Below are positions 7,465-16,174 of a stretch of 64,000 nt of DNA, one piece after another; the stretch's first letter is position 1; every line of letters starts with the position of its first letter. The notes beneath the pieces are model-generated. The model made no database searches. It had not been told where the DNA came from and saw only the letters and a program-made list of their open reading frames with translations. The translations under genes and the position numbers were made by a program. Origin of the DNA: Chryseobacterium sp. ON_d1 (lineage in GTDB: Bacteria; Bacteroidota; Bacteroidia; Flavobacteriales; Weeksellaceae); contig NZ_BJTC01000012.1 of assembly GCF_006829085.1 (NCBI RefSeq), forward strand, positions 76,232-140,231. The letters are read 5' to 3'.

Positions 7465-8034
7465 ATGAAAAGAAAGCTTCAGTTATCCGGAATTCTTATT
7501 ATCCTGCTGGTAGTCTTCGTTATTGGTCTGAAAGGAACATTTGATGGCTATTATGGTTTTTATTATGAAAACAAAAACTATGAAAAACCGCTTCTTTATA
7601 AGATTTCAGAAAATATAGCACAATCAAAACCCATCAATATATTTACATCCTATACCGGTTTTGATACAGGATATGGTTTTTATGCACCTAATGTTGCCAG
7701 TGATTTTGTGATGAGCTTTGAGCTGAAAGATAAAAATGGAAATATACTGGAGCAAAAGACTATGCCTTATTTCAAAAACAAAGAAAGCAGAGTGAGGTAT
7801 ACTACCGTCTTTAATATGTTTCTTGATAAAATGTCTGACAAAAACACATATGACCAGAAATATTATCAATATCTGGATATCATCATCAGACAGATCGCTG
7901 CCCATGTAATAAGAGAAAATCCCAATGCATTCAGCGTGACAACAAAACTCTATCTGTACGACTACCCTACTATTACCGGTTTCAAAAAGGGAAAAACGAA
8001 TGAAAATCTTATTCTTATTGATGAATTCAAATAA
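7465..8034 (+). CDS. Hypothetical single-pass membrane protein, 189 aa (HTTM gene partner)
   Basis: I place the start at the ATG at 7465; the open frame runs further back, but across the preceding gene and a terminator. An N-terminal helix (SGILIILLVVFVIGL, residues 8-22) anchors a periplasmic domain rich in aromatic residues (YTGFDTGYGFYAPNVAS near residue 67). No named domain is recognised. It ends 7 bases before the HTTM-type gene, so the two proteins probably work together. Similarity to SdpA-type partners was considered but no diagnostic motif is visible. Confidence 0.75.
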   Translation: MKRKLQLSGILIILLVVFVIGLKGTFDGYYGFYYENKNYEKPLLYKISENIAQSKPINIFTSYTGFDTGYGFYAPNVASDFVMSFELKDKNGNILEQKTMPYFKNKESRVRYTTVFNMFLDKMSDKNTYDQKYYQYLDIIIRQIAAHVIRENPNAFSVTTKLYLYDYPTITGFKKGKTNENLILIDEFK

Positions 8035-8041
8035 CAAGGTG

Positions 8042-8989
8042 ATGAAAAAACTGAATTTAATCTACACAAAAGTTGAAAATTTCTTTTTTAAAGAAGATAA
8101 TCAAACTGAATTTTTAAGTTTCTTCCGGATTACCATAGCAGCAGTTATCCTATTACAGTTTGTCGCAGTACTGCCTGATTTTGGCCGGCTATTTTCAAGC
8201 AGCAGCATTATTCCACAGGATGTCATGGGGGTTTTTACTCCTGAATGGATGATCACCTTTTCAAAAATTGTAAGTTTCTTACAAAGTTTTGGAATTGAAG
8301 AAAACACAACGATTGTGATAACCAAAATAGTATTTATCACACTGTGTATTTTTATTATCACTGGGTTTTATTCAAGAATTGCTGCAATTTTATTGCTTAT
8401 CCTACAGATTGCATTGCTTAAAGGAAGTTCTTTCTTTGCCTATGGTGCAGATTTTTTTACAAGCATGTCTTTATTTTATCTGATTCTTTTTCCAGCTGAT
8501 CAGTATTTTTCATTGAGAAATTATATTTTCAGCAAAAAGCCTGGAGACATAAATTTCACTCCGGTCAAAAGATTATTCCAGGTTCATATTTCCATTGCTT
8601 ATTTCTTTTCAGGTCTTGATAAAGCTTTAGGCTTCAACTGGTGGAATGGAGAATCCATATGGAAAGCCATTCATCTTCCTTACTCCAACAGAGATCTGAA
8701 TATTGATTTCAGCTGGCTTGCTGAACATTCATATATTCTGAACTTCATAGGATGGAGCACCATTATCATTGAAATAGGTTATCCTTTTTTCATCTGGTAT
8801 AAACCCACTCAAAAAACATGGCTTTTCCTTACGGTTTCCATGCATATAGGAATTGCACTCATTCTCAATCTGTACTATTTTTCAGCTATTATGATTGTAT
8901 GGAACATTACCAATTTTTATTTTGAGCACCCCGCAGGAAAGACAGTCAGGATTTCAAATAAAAAAATTCCAGCGCATTATATACCCTAA
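8042..8989 (+). CDS. HTTM-type multipass membrane protein
   Basis: The ATG at 8042 is preceded by AAGGTG and lies 7 bases after the upstream stop; the frame reaches back to 8000 but only inside the previous gene. The 315 residues contain about six to eight hydrophobic helices, with the family segment YFFSGLDKALGFNWWNGESI near residue 187. HTTM (horizontally transferred transmembrane) proteins include vitamin K-dependent carboxylase relatives and SdpB, needed for maturation of the Bacillus SdpC toxin. No soluble carboxylase extension is present. The substrate is unknown; the nearby Cys-rich peptide is a possible one. Confidence 0.8.
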   Translation: MKKLNLIYTKVENFFFKEDNQTEFLSFFRITIAAVILLQFVAVLPDFGRLFSSSSIIPQDVMGVFTPEWMITFSKIVSFLQSFGIEENTTIVITKIVFITLCIFIITGFYSRIAAILLLILQIALLKGSSFFAYGADFFTSMSLFYLILFPADQYFSLRNYIFSKKPGDINFTPVKRLFQVHISIAYFFSGLDKALGFNWWNGESIWKAIHLPYSNRDLNIDFSWLAEHSYILNFIGWSTIIIEIGYPFFIWYKPTQKTWLFLTVSMHIGIALILNLYYFSAIMIVWNITNFYFEHPAGKTVRISNKKIPAHYIP

Positions 8990-9009
8990 CAGAAAGGCAT
9001 ATAAACAAC

Positions 9010-9033
9010 AAATCCCGAATTGCTTCGGGATTT
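9010..9033. terminator. Bidirectional terminator between HTTM and OmpA genes
   Basis: AAATCCCGAA pairs with TTCGGGATTT around a 4-base loop between two convergent genes. Confidence 0.75.
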
Positions 9034-9054
9034 ATCATGAATATATTTTAGTGA

Positions 9055-9888
9055 TTATTTCTTAGGAGCAATATCCATCAGTTTCATAAACTCATCCAGT
9101 TTAGGCATAATGATGATTTCTGTTCTTCTGTTTTCTGCTCGTCCTGAAACGCTCATATTAGTCGCTTTAGGATTGTATTCAGAACGTCCGCCTGCTGTAA
9201 TTCTTGCAGGGTCTACTCCAAACTGAGTCTGAAGAACTTTAGCCACTGAAGTACCTCTCAATGCAGAAAGATCCCAGTTGTCTCTCGGCAGATTTGGAGA
9301 ATTCAATGGAGCGTTATCTGTATTACCTTCGATCAATACTGAGTATTTATCATAATCGTTAATTACTTTAGCTACTTTACCTAACACTTCCTGAGCAGCA
9401 GGAAGAATGTTATAATCTCCTGTTTTGTATAACATTTTATCAGAAAGAGAGATCATTACTACCCCTTTCAATACTTTTACCTGTACATCTTCATCTGATA
9501 CATTATCCAAAGATCTCTTCAGCTTGTTAGACAATGCAAGGTTCAGGCTGTCATTCTTCGCATTGCTGGAGATCAGTTGCTTGATATAAGAATTGGAAGC
9601 ATTGATTTCACCTACCAGCTTATCAATGTTAGCAGAGCTTTTCCCGGTATTGGAAAGACATGCATCAAGTGATGACTTTAAGGCATCATGCTGGCTTTTC
9701 AGCAGGTTATTTTCGCCTGTCAATGCAGAGTTCTGAGATTTCAAATCCTGAATTTCTCTCTGTCTTTCTCCAATATTCTCAATACACTGCTTATAGTTTG
9801 TGCTCAAAGCATCATACTGCTTCTTGCTGACACAAGATGTCATTCCCAGCGCCATTGCAGAAACTGCTAAAATTTTTAAAATCTTCAT
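9055..9888 (-). CDS. OmpA-family peptidoglycan-binding lipoprotein
   Basis: The signal peptide MKILKILAVSAMALGMTSC ends in a lipobox-like MTSC, so Cys19 should be lipidated. Residues about 25-130 are coiled coil-like (KSQNSALTGENNLLKSQHDA). The C-terminal OmpA domain (about 140-265) carries the diaminopimelate-binding region with LIEGNTDNAPL, NWDLSALRGTSVAK and GRAENRRTEI. It should tether the outer membrane to peptidoglycan. Length (277 aa) and layout match a common Flavobacteriia family. It is transcribed alone and is convergent with the HTTM gene. Confidence 0.93.
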   Translation of the reverse strand: MKILKILAVSAMALGMTSCVSKKQYDALSTNYKQCIENIGERQREIQDLKSQNSALTGENNLLKSQHDALKSSLDACLSNTGKSSANIDKLVGEINASNSYIKQLISSNAKNDSLNLALSNKLKRSLDNVSDEDVQVKVLKGVVMISLSDKMLYKTGDYNILPAAQEVLGKVAKVINDYDKYSVLIEGNTDNAPLNSPNLPRDNWDLSALRGTSVAKVLQTQFGVDPARITAGGRSEYNPKATNMSVSGRAENRRTEIIIMPKLDEFMKLMDIAPKK

Positions 9889-9944
9889 AAATAATCATTT
9901 TTAGACTACTCAAAGTTAGGGAAATTCAATTGAATTATATCGGT

Positions 9945-9952
9945 TATCTTTG
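9945..9952 (+). promoter_or_regulatory. -7 element TATCTTTG before tilS
   Basis: TATCTTTG fits TAnnTTTG and ends 23 bases before the tilS ATG. No TTG lies at the standard 17-23 base spacing. Confidence 0.55.
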
Positions 9953-9975
9953 CATAAAAGAAATTCTCAACATAT

Positions 9976-11328
9976 ATGTTGGCAAAATCAACCTTTATCA
10001 GTCAATTAAAAAATCTCCTCCCCGAGCCGGAAAATCAAACCTATCTTCTGGCGGTAAGCGGAGGTGCTGACTCTATGGTTCTGGCCTCTTTGTTCCTGGA
10101 TTTTGCATCTGAAATCCAGGATTCCAGATTCAGGTTTCAGGTTGCCCATATCAATTATAAACTTCGCGGAAATGATTCAGATCTGGACCAAAAAACAGTA
10201 CAGGATTTTTGTGAGAAAAATCATATAAAATTTCATCTGTATGAAGTTTCAGAAAAAGATCAGAAACCAGAGAACTCTATTCAGCTTTGGGCACGGGAAC
10301 TTAGATACCATTTTTTCAAAGAAATCCAGAAAAAAGAAAATCTGCAATTTCTGGTTACAGCCCATCATCTGAATGACCAGCTGGAGACCTTTGTCATCAA
10401 TCTTTCTAAGGCAGCCGGCATCAATGGACTGAGCGGAATTCCATCGAATGACAATTCTATTCTCAGACCGCTTTTAGATTTTTCAAAAAAGGAAATTTAT
10501 CAGTTTGCAGAGCAAAACCATATTGAATTCAGGGAAGATCTGTCTAATAAAAAGAATGATTATTTGAGAAATAAGATTAGAAATGAAATTGTTCCGCTTC
10601 TGATGGAAACCAATGATCACTTTCTTGAAAACTTCAGAAAAAGTTCTTTGTACCTCAATCAGACCAAAGATTTTGTTCAAAAACAGATTCAGGAAATAGA
10701 AAATCGTCTTACTGTATTTAACCCGGACTTCAAAATCTTATCAAAGAAACAGCTGGATCAGCAAAGTGATTTCGTAAAATTTGAAATTTTAAAAAAATAC
10801 GGATTCATCCGGGAGGAAGAAATCCCCAAAATTTTTAAAGCAGAAAACAACCGTTCTTTTTTTTCAAAAGAATATCGTTTGATCGTTAACCGCGATCAGC
10901 TGATCTTTATCAGTAAGAATGATGATCAGGATACTGACGAGGAAATAGAACTGATGGATCATTCTGATTTTTCTGAAAACCAAATTAACATCAATCTCGT
11001 AGATTATATTGAAAGCAATGATGGAATGAATAAGGATTTTGAATGGCATTTTGCTGCTGAAAAACTTCAATTCCCACTGCGTTTGAGAAAGCAAAAAGAG
11101 GGAGATGAGTTTTATCCCACCGGTTTTTCGGGAAAAAAGAAGATTTCAAAATTTTTCAGGGATGAGAAATTATCTGCTTTGGTCAGGGAAAAGACCTGGT
11201 TACTATGTGATTCCAGAAATCATATTTTGGGGGTAGTCCCTCTTAGACAGGACCGCAGATACCAGGCAGACAGAACAACTCAAAAAAAGATAACTGTAAA
11301 GTGGACAGAAAAACAACTAATTCGTTAG
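9976..11328 (+). CDS. tilS: tRNA(Ile)-lysidine synthase
   Basis: TilS uses ATP to join lysine to C34 of tRNA-Ile(CAU), converting its decoding from AUG to AUA. The PP-loop ATP-pyrophosphatase motif is AVSGGADSMVLASLF (residues 27-41), followed by AHINYKLRGNDSDLD and HHLNDQLETFVINL. The C-terminal TilS domain has YPTGFSGKKKISKFFRDEKL near residue 386. The 450-residue length is normal for the phylum. A decayed copy of its last 70 codons lies at 12990-13205, just before dsbD, so this 3' end may have been re-made by recombination. Confidence 0.95.
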   Translation: MLAKSTFISQLKNLLPEPENQTYLLAVSGGADSMVLASLFLDFASEIQDSRFRFQVAHINYKLRGNDSDLDQKTVQDFCEKNHIKFHLYEVSEKDQKPENSIQLWARELRYHFFKEIQKKENLQFLVTAHHLNDQLETFVINLSKAAGINGLSGIPSNDNSILRPLLDFSKKEIYQFAEQNHIEFREDLSNKKNDYLRNKIRNEIVPLLMETNDHFLENFRKSSLYLNQTKDFVQKQIQEIENRLTVFNPDFKILSKKQLDQQSDFVKFEILKKYGFIREEEIPKIFKAENNRSFFSKEYRLIVNRDQLIFISKNDDQDTDEEIELMDHSDFSENQININLVDYIESNDGMNKDFEWHFAAEKLQFPLRLRKQKEGDEFYPTGFSGKKKISKFFRDEKLSALVREKTWLLCDSRNHILGVVPLRQDRRYQADRTTQKKITVKWTEKQLIR

Positions 11329-11861
11329 CTGTTGATGATTTTAAAAAAGACAGCAATATAGCTTTTGGAATTTTATACCAACAGTATTTTGGTTATACTC
11401 AAAAATTCATTCTCAAGAATAAAGGTAATCAGGAAGATGCTGAAGATGTGTTTCAGGATGCATTACTCATTCTTTATCAAAAACTGAATGCTGACGAGTT
11501 TAAAGTTCAAACCTGTCTTGGAAATTATATTATCGGAATTGTTAAAAACCTCTGGTTTAAAAAATTAAAGCATCAACATTTTTATATAGAATCTCCTGAG
11601 GTTTACTTCTTAGAACATCAGCAGGAAATAAGTGCTGCCATTGAGAATGAAAGATATTACTGGGAAAAGCTGATGGGTTATATCAAGTCTATTTCTTCCC
11701 ATTGCCAGAATCTGATCCATGACATTTTTATCGAAAATAAAAGTATGGAGGAAATTCAGGATAAATATCAGTATTCCAGCAGGCATAATGCTCAGAATCA
11801 AAAGTACAAATGTGTTGAACAGATTAAAAAGGCGAAAAACAATAATATTTTTTCTGTCTGA
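11301..11861 (+). CDS. ECF-type sigma-70 family RNA polymerase sigma factor
   Basis: The 186-residue protein has a region 2-like segment (AFGILYQQYFGYTQKFIL, then EDAEDVFQDALLILYQKL at residues 46-63) and a helical C-terminal region that would correspond to region 4 (SMEEIQDKYQYSSRHNAQ). The start must be the GTG at 11301 or a rare codon, since no early in-frame ATG exists; this overlaps the end of tilS by 28 bases. No anti-sigma factor is adjacent. It sits between intact tilS and its decayed 3' copy, so it appears to be part of an inserted segment. Target genes are unknown. Confidence 0.8.
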   Translation: MDRKTTNSLAVDDFKKDSNIAFGILYQQYFGYTQKFILKNKGNQEDAEDVFQDALLILYQKLNADEFKVQTCLGNYIIGIVKNLWFKKLKHQHFYIESPEVYFLEHQQEISAAIENERYYWEKLMGYIKSISSHCQNLIHDIFIENKSMEEIQDKYQYSSRHNAQNQKYKCVEQIKKAKNNNIFSV

Positions 11862-11941
11862 AAATCAAAATGTTATGGAAAAAATTTCAATATATGGGTG
11901 ATTTTTTTATTGTTCTGAGAACATAATAAGAAAAGAAATAT

Positions 11942-12901
11942 ATGTTCAAAAAAATGATATTGAGCTTTCTTATAGCAACAGGAATTTCAATAAATGCACA
12001 AAGCAAGGGTATCAATTTTCAAAAAATTGATTTGGAGGCCGCGAAAAAAATCGCAGCAAAAGAGAATAAACTGATCTTCATTGATCTGTATACCACCTGG
12101 TGCGGGCCTTGTAAGCTCATGGCAAAAAATACTTTCACAGATTCTGAAATTGGAGAAATGTTCAACAACAATTTTGTGAATATTGCAATAGATGCAGAAA
12201 AAGAAGGACTGAGCCTGGCCAAAGAATTTAAAGTGGTCAACTATCCCTCTTTCTTATTCCTGGATCCAAAAGGGAAACTCGTTCAATATGATTTCGGATA
12301 CTATAATCCTGAACAGTTTTTAGGAGTAGGAGCTTCAGTCTTGAAAAAAAAAGCATCCCAATCCGGCAAAACATTAGATCAGGTAAAAGGCAGAATGATA
12401 GGAGATAAGATTGATAACTTCACGGCGAAAGACCACTTGGGCAATACATTCTCTTCATCAGAAGAAAACAAAAAGCTGGTTGTAGTATTTATTCGTGGAC
12501 AATGGTGCCCTTACTGTAACAAATACATTGAAACTTTACAAAATCTGGCTCCTGAACTGAAATCAAAGAATGCGCAGCTCGTTATTATCTCTCCTGAAAA
12601 ACCGGAATTTATAGAAAAGACGATCAGCAAAACAAAGACAGACTATACTGTTTTATATGATGAGGGATATAAAATCGCAGAGGCATTTGATGTATTGTAT
12701 ACACCTGACAGTGAGACTCTTAATTTTTACAACTCAAAATTAAAGGACGATTTCGCTAACAGCAGATCAGATCATTCAGGAAGACTTCCTGTATCAGCTA
12801 CTTTCATCCTTAATGAAGGTAAAGAAATTACATGGAGACATTTTGATACAGATTATAAAAAGAGAGCATCTGTAGAGGATATTGTAAAAAATCTGAATTG
12901 A
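11942..12901 (+). CDS. Secreted two-domain thioredoxin/peroxiredoxin-like protein
   Basis: The 319-residue protein has a signal peptide (MFKKMILSFLIATGISINAQ). Domain 1 (about 25-130) is thioredoxin-like with DLYTTWCGPCKLMAKN, a CGPC active site. Domain 2 (about 150-315) is a second redoxin fold with FIRGQWCPYCNKYIETL, a CPYC site, resembling AhpC/TSA and TlpA-like proteins. It would handle disulfide or peroxide chemistry in the periplasm. It follows the sigma factor by 80 bases and precedes the tilS remnant and a DsbD-like reductase, which could supply its electrons. Confidence 0.9.
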   Translation: MFKKMILSFLIATGISINAQSKGINFQKIDLEAAKKIAAKENKLIFIDLYTTWCGPCKLMAKNTFTDSEIGEMFNNNFVNIAIDAEKEGLSLAKEFKVVNYPSFLFLDPKGKLVQYDFGYYNPEQFLGVGASVLKKKASQSGKTLDQVKGRMIGDKIDNFTAKDHLGNTFSSSEENKKLVVVFIRGQWCPYCNKYIETLQNLAPELKSKNAQLVIISPEKPEFIEKTISKTKTDYTVLYDEGYKIAEAFDVLYTPDSETLNFYNSKLKDDFANSRSDHSGRLPVSATFILNEGKEITWRHFDTDYKKRASVEDIVKNLN

Positions 12902-12989
12902 TTTTTTCAGAAGTTTTTAACTGGCCAAGGCTATAAGTCAGGAAAATTGACAAAATCAATAATCATTTTAAATGACAGAATAAGTTATA

Positions 12990-13205
12990 CTTCTATTGTT
13001 ATTAAGACAAAAGACGGAATATTTTAAACCTCAGGCTTAAAAAAGAAAGTTTCTAAGTTTTTTAGGGACGAAAAATTATCTATTTTAGCGAGGCAAAAAT
13101 CTGGACACTGTCTGACAGTGATGATTCTGTATTTAGATCATCCCTTTCGGGCAATAGAGAAGATATACAAAGAATGAGAAGACAGAATGGAGTCTCAAAA
13201 TTTTA
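12990..13205 (+). pseudogene. tilS: Decayed 3' fragment of tilS
   Basis: Translated pieces align in order with the end of intact tilS: DGIF, a stop, TSGLKKKVSKFFRDEKLSILARQK (13010-13099, against DEFYPTGFSGKKKISKFFRD and EKLSALVREK), then after a one-base deletion KIWTLSDSDD (against KTWLLCDSRN), then after another frameshift IIPFGQ, a stop, RRY (against VVPLRQDRRY). Three frames and two in-frame stops are needed, so it is not functional. The fragment ends at the TAA that overlaps the dsbD ATG, implying an ancestral tilS-dsbD junction. Confidence 0.85.
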
Positions 13206-15278
13206 ATGAAAGGAACAATGAAATTTAGAAATTGGTTTTTATTAATTCTGCTATTTTTAGCAACGGGAATTAATGCACAGATAAAAAACCCTGTAAAATT
13301 TAAATTTACCATCAACGATCTGGGAAACAATCAATATGAAGCAGTATTGAATGCTACCATGGAAAGCGGATGGCACATCTACTCAAAAGATTTACCGGAA
13401 GATACGGGAATCCCCACCGAATATAAGGTGACAGGAAAGAATATCGAACTGATCGGAAAGTTTACTGAAACGGGTAAAAAACATGAAGAATTTTCTGAAG
13501 CATTCGGAGGAACGATTGTTTTCTATTCCAATACAGCTGGATTCAAGCAGAAATTTAAATTAAAAGACCCTACGAAACCTGCAGATGTCACTTCTGAAAT
13601 TACTTATCAGACCTGTGATGACAGAGTATGCCTGGCGCCCAATACATTAGAATTCAATCAAAAGGTTACCCCAAAAGGAGCAACAGAAGAGGCTACAGCT
13701 GAACAAACAGCAACTCCTGTAAAGGACTCTGCAAAAATAACTGAAACCGTTACTGCAAAAACGGAAGCTACCATTACAGAAACTTCAAAACTGGATCCTA
13801 AGCAGCTGAAGATTGAAACCATAGATTTCAAAAAACCGCTGACTGACTGTGGTACTGCTTCTGCTAAAATGGATGAAAATTACTGGACCTATTTATTCTT
13901 AGGGTTTATCGGAGGATTAATTGCATTGCTTACCCCTTGCGTTTTCCCGATGATTCCTCTAACGGTTTCATTCTTTACCAAAGGAAGCAAAAACAAAGCA
14001 AAAGGGAAAAGAGATGCTCTGATTTATGGATTCTTCATCCTGCTTATCTTCGTTTTATTGAGTATTCCTTTCCATATTATTGATGGAATTGCAGGAAATA
14101 TCTTCAACGAAATTTCTACAAGTGTATGGCTGAATATTACCTTCTTTATCATATTCATCTTCTTTGCCGGAAGTTTCTTCGGATACTATGATATCACCTT
14201 ACCGAGTTCAATTGCCAATAAATCTTCTAAAGCGGAAGAAGCAGGAGGTATTATCGGTATTTTCTTCATGGCACTGACATTGGTGATCGTTTCTTTCTCC
14301 TGTACAGGACCTATTTTAGGAAGTTTATTGGGAAGTGCAGTAACAGGTTCTTCCAATGTTCCGATGCTCTTGACGTTTGCTTTAGCAGGATTCGGGCTGG
14401 CATGGGCTATTATTTTCGGATTACTGGCATTATTCCCACAGGCATTACAAAGTCTTCCAAAATCCGGAGGATGGATGAATACAGTAAAAGTAGTTTTAGG
14501 TTTTGTAGAACTGGCATTGGCATTAAAATTTTTATCAAAAGCAGATCTTGTATCTAAAACATTCTTCTTAAAAAGAGAACTTTTCATTGCGATCTGGATT
14601 ATTATTGCCTTAGGACTGGCCTTATATTTATTAGGGTTTATCAGATTCCCGCATGATGATAAGAAACCTAAAATCTCTATCACCAGAAAAATATTGGGTG
14701 CATTGGGAATTGGCTTTGTAATCTACCTGGTGCAGGGTCTGATCCCTTCTGACCGTCCTAAGCTTCAGCTATTAAGTGGAATTTTACCTCCATTGAATGT
14801 GAGCTATTTCCATGATGAAAAAGACGGAATCCTAGGCATGCACCCGGAACACGACTTCTTCAAAGCGGTGGAGCTGGCTAAAAAAGAAGGCAAACCTATC
14901 CTGATCGACTTCACGGGATACGGATGTGAAAACTGTAGAAAAATGGAGGAATTTGTATGGAGTGAGCCAGATATTCTACCGATCTTACAGAATGACGTAG
15001 TATTAGCTTCTTTATATGTGGATGATAAAGAAGAGCTTCCTGAGGATCAAAAAACTAAAATTGACCTTGGTGACGGACAGATCAAAAAAGTAAAAACAAT
15101 TGGCGACCGATGGAGCTTATTCCAACAGGTTAACTTTAACAATAACTCTCAGCCTCACTATGTATTGGTAACTCCAGACGGAAAAGTGATCAATACTCCG
15201 GTTTCAGGATACATGCCAAAAGAGGATTTCAAAAAATTCCTGGAATGCGGGGTTAATTTCTATAAAAAGAATAAATAA
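13206..15278 (+). CDS. DsbD-like thiol:disulfide interchange reductase
   Basis: The 690-residue protein has a signal peptide, an N-terminal DsbD-alpha-like periplasmic domain (about 25-150, with YQTCDDRVCLAP), a low-complexity Thr/Ala/Glu linker, an eight-helix DsbD/CcdA core (about 220-500) with ALLTPCVFPMIPLTVSFFTK and SFSCTGPILGSLLGSA supplying the membrane cysteine pair, and a C-terminal thioredoxin domain with DFTGYGCENCRKMEEF. It carries electrons from cytoplasmic thioredoxin to periplasmic thiol proteins. The ATG at 13218, preceded by AAAGGA, is an alternative start. A terminator follows the gene. Confidence 0.93.
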   Translation: MKGTMKFRNWFLLILLFLATGINAQIKNPVKFKFTINDLGNNQYEAVLNATMESGWHIYSKDLPEDTGIPTEYKVTGKNIELIGKFTETGKKHEEFSEAFGGTIVFYSNTAGFKQKFKLKDPTKPADVTSEITYQTCDDRVCLAPNTLEFNQKVTPKGATEEATAEQTATPVKDSAKITETVTAKTEATITETSKLDPKQLKIETIDFKKPLTDCGTASAKMDENYWTYLFLGFIGGLIALLTPCVFPMIPLTVSFFTKGSKNKAKGKRDALIYGFFILLIFVLLSIPFHIIDGIAGNIFNEISTSVWLNITFFIIFIFFAGSFFGYYDITLPSSIANKSSKAEEAGGIIGIFFMALTLVIVSFSCTGPILGSLLGSAVTGSSNVPMLLTFALAGFGLAWAIIFGLLALFPQALQSLPKSGGWMNTVKVVLGFVELALALKFLSKADLVSKTFFLKRELFIAIWIIIALGLALYLLGFIRFPHDDKKPKISITRKILGALGIGFVIYLVQGLIPSDRPKLQLLSGILPPLNVSYFHDEKDGILGMHPEHDFFKAVELAKKEGKPILIDFTGYGCENCRKMEEFVWSEPDILPILQNDVVLASLYVDDKEELPEDQKTKIDLGDGQIKKVKTIGDRWSLFQQVNFNNNSQPHYVLVTPDGKVINTPVSGYMPKEDFKKFLECGVNFYKKNK

Positions 15279-15296
15279 ATTATTGATATACCATTT

Positions 15297-15330
15297 AAAA
15301 ACTCACACTTTACCGTGTGAGTTTTTTTAT
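15297..15330 (+). terminator. Rho-independent terminator after the DsbD-like gene
   Basis: AAAACTCACAC pairs with GTGTGAGTTTTT around a 6-base loop, followed by Ts. Confidence 0.85.
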
Positions 15331-15537
15331 TTAAATCTGTGGCCAATTAAGTTAATCAGTAAATCAATTATATCATGGTGATCAGTTTTTAAAAAAGATT
15401 AAAAACACGGGAATATTTAAAAATCACCATAAAAACATTCAATAGATTCATGAATTTATTGATCATCCATCAAACAAGGCATATCTTTTGTAAGAATTTC
15501 TCAACAAACACCGTTTAACATTTAAAAATTTTTAATC

Positions 15538-16065
15538 ATGGCAGAAGTAATTGCACAAGAGAAACAAGGAGGCAAACAAAAGAAAAAAATGATCCAGGTA
15601 GACATGACCCCTATGGTAGATCTGGGATTCTTACTCATCACTTTCTTTATGTTCACAACCAATTTTACAAAACCTAACGTAATGGACTTAGGATTACCGG
15701 CAAAAGACCATAATCCCAACCCGCTCCCAACTGATCATGTAATCGGAGATCAAAACCAGATTACCTTTATCCTTGGAAAAGACAACCGTGTATTCTATCA
15801 TCAGAGCAATCAGAAAGATCTGAATACAGGAAATCTTAAAGAAACAGATTTCAGCGGAATCAAAATTTCAAAAATCATTGCTGAAGCTTATAAAAAAGCT
15901 CCGGCACCGGACATATTCACCGTTATTGTAAAACCGACGGATGATGCCAATTACAAAAATTTTGTAGACATGCTGGACAACCTTGCTATTTCTAAAAAGG
16001 AAAGGTATGGAGTAACAGACATCAAACCCTGGGAAACAAAAGTTTACAAGGAATTAACCCAATAA
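15538..16065 (+). CDS. ExbD/TolR family biopolymer transport protein
   Basis: The 175-residue protein shows the ExbD layout: a cytoplasmic basic tail, then IQVDMTPMVDLGFLLITFFM (residues 19-38), in which the membrane aspartate of VDL couples proton flow, and a periplasmic domain. ExbD works with ExbB to energise TonB or related outer-membrane machines. No exbB, tonB or second exbD is beside it, which is unusual since these normally cluster. A terminator follows directly. Confidence 0.9.
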   Translation: MAEVIAQEKQGGKQKKKMIQVDMTPMVDLGFLLITFFMFTTNFTKPNVMDLGLPAKDHNPNPLPTDHVIGDQNQITFILGKDNRVFYHQSNQKDLNTGNLKETDFSGIKISKIIAEAYKKAPAPDIFTVIVKPTDDANYKNFVDMLDNLAISKKERYGVTDIKPWETKVYKELTQ

Positions 16066-16070
16066 AAGTC

Positions 16071-16097
16071 AAGAGCATTAAAAAAATGCTCTTTTTT
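16071..16097 (+). terminator. Rho-independent terminator after exbD-like gene
   Basis: AAGAGCATT pairs with AATGCTCTT around a short A loop, followed by Ts. Confidence 0.8.
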
Positions 16098-16174
16098 GTT
16101 TACATTTGAAAGGAGAAATAAATCTGTAGTGCCTAACGGCTACACTATTTTTAAACTTCTATAATTTTGAAATC

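Noticed and set aside
7465..8034. SdpA identity for the 189-residue protein
   Set aside because: Position before an HTTM gene is suggestive, but I see no diagnostic SdpA motif, so I left it unnamed.
8000..8041. Longer start for the HTTM gene
   Set aside because: It would lie inside the preceding gene; the ATG at 8042 has a better ribosome-binding context and normal spacing.
14186..14683. 165-residue ORF antisense to the DsbD-like gene
   Set aside because: Shadow of a hydrophobic coding region; no recognisable domain and no promoter.
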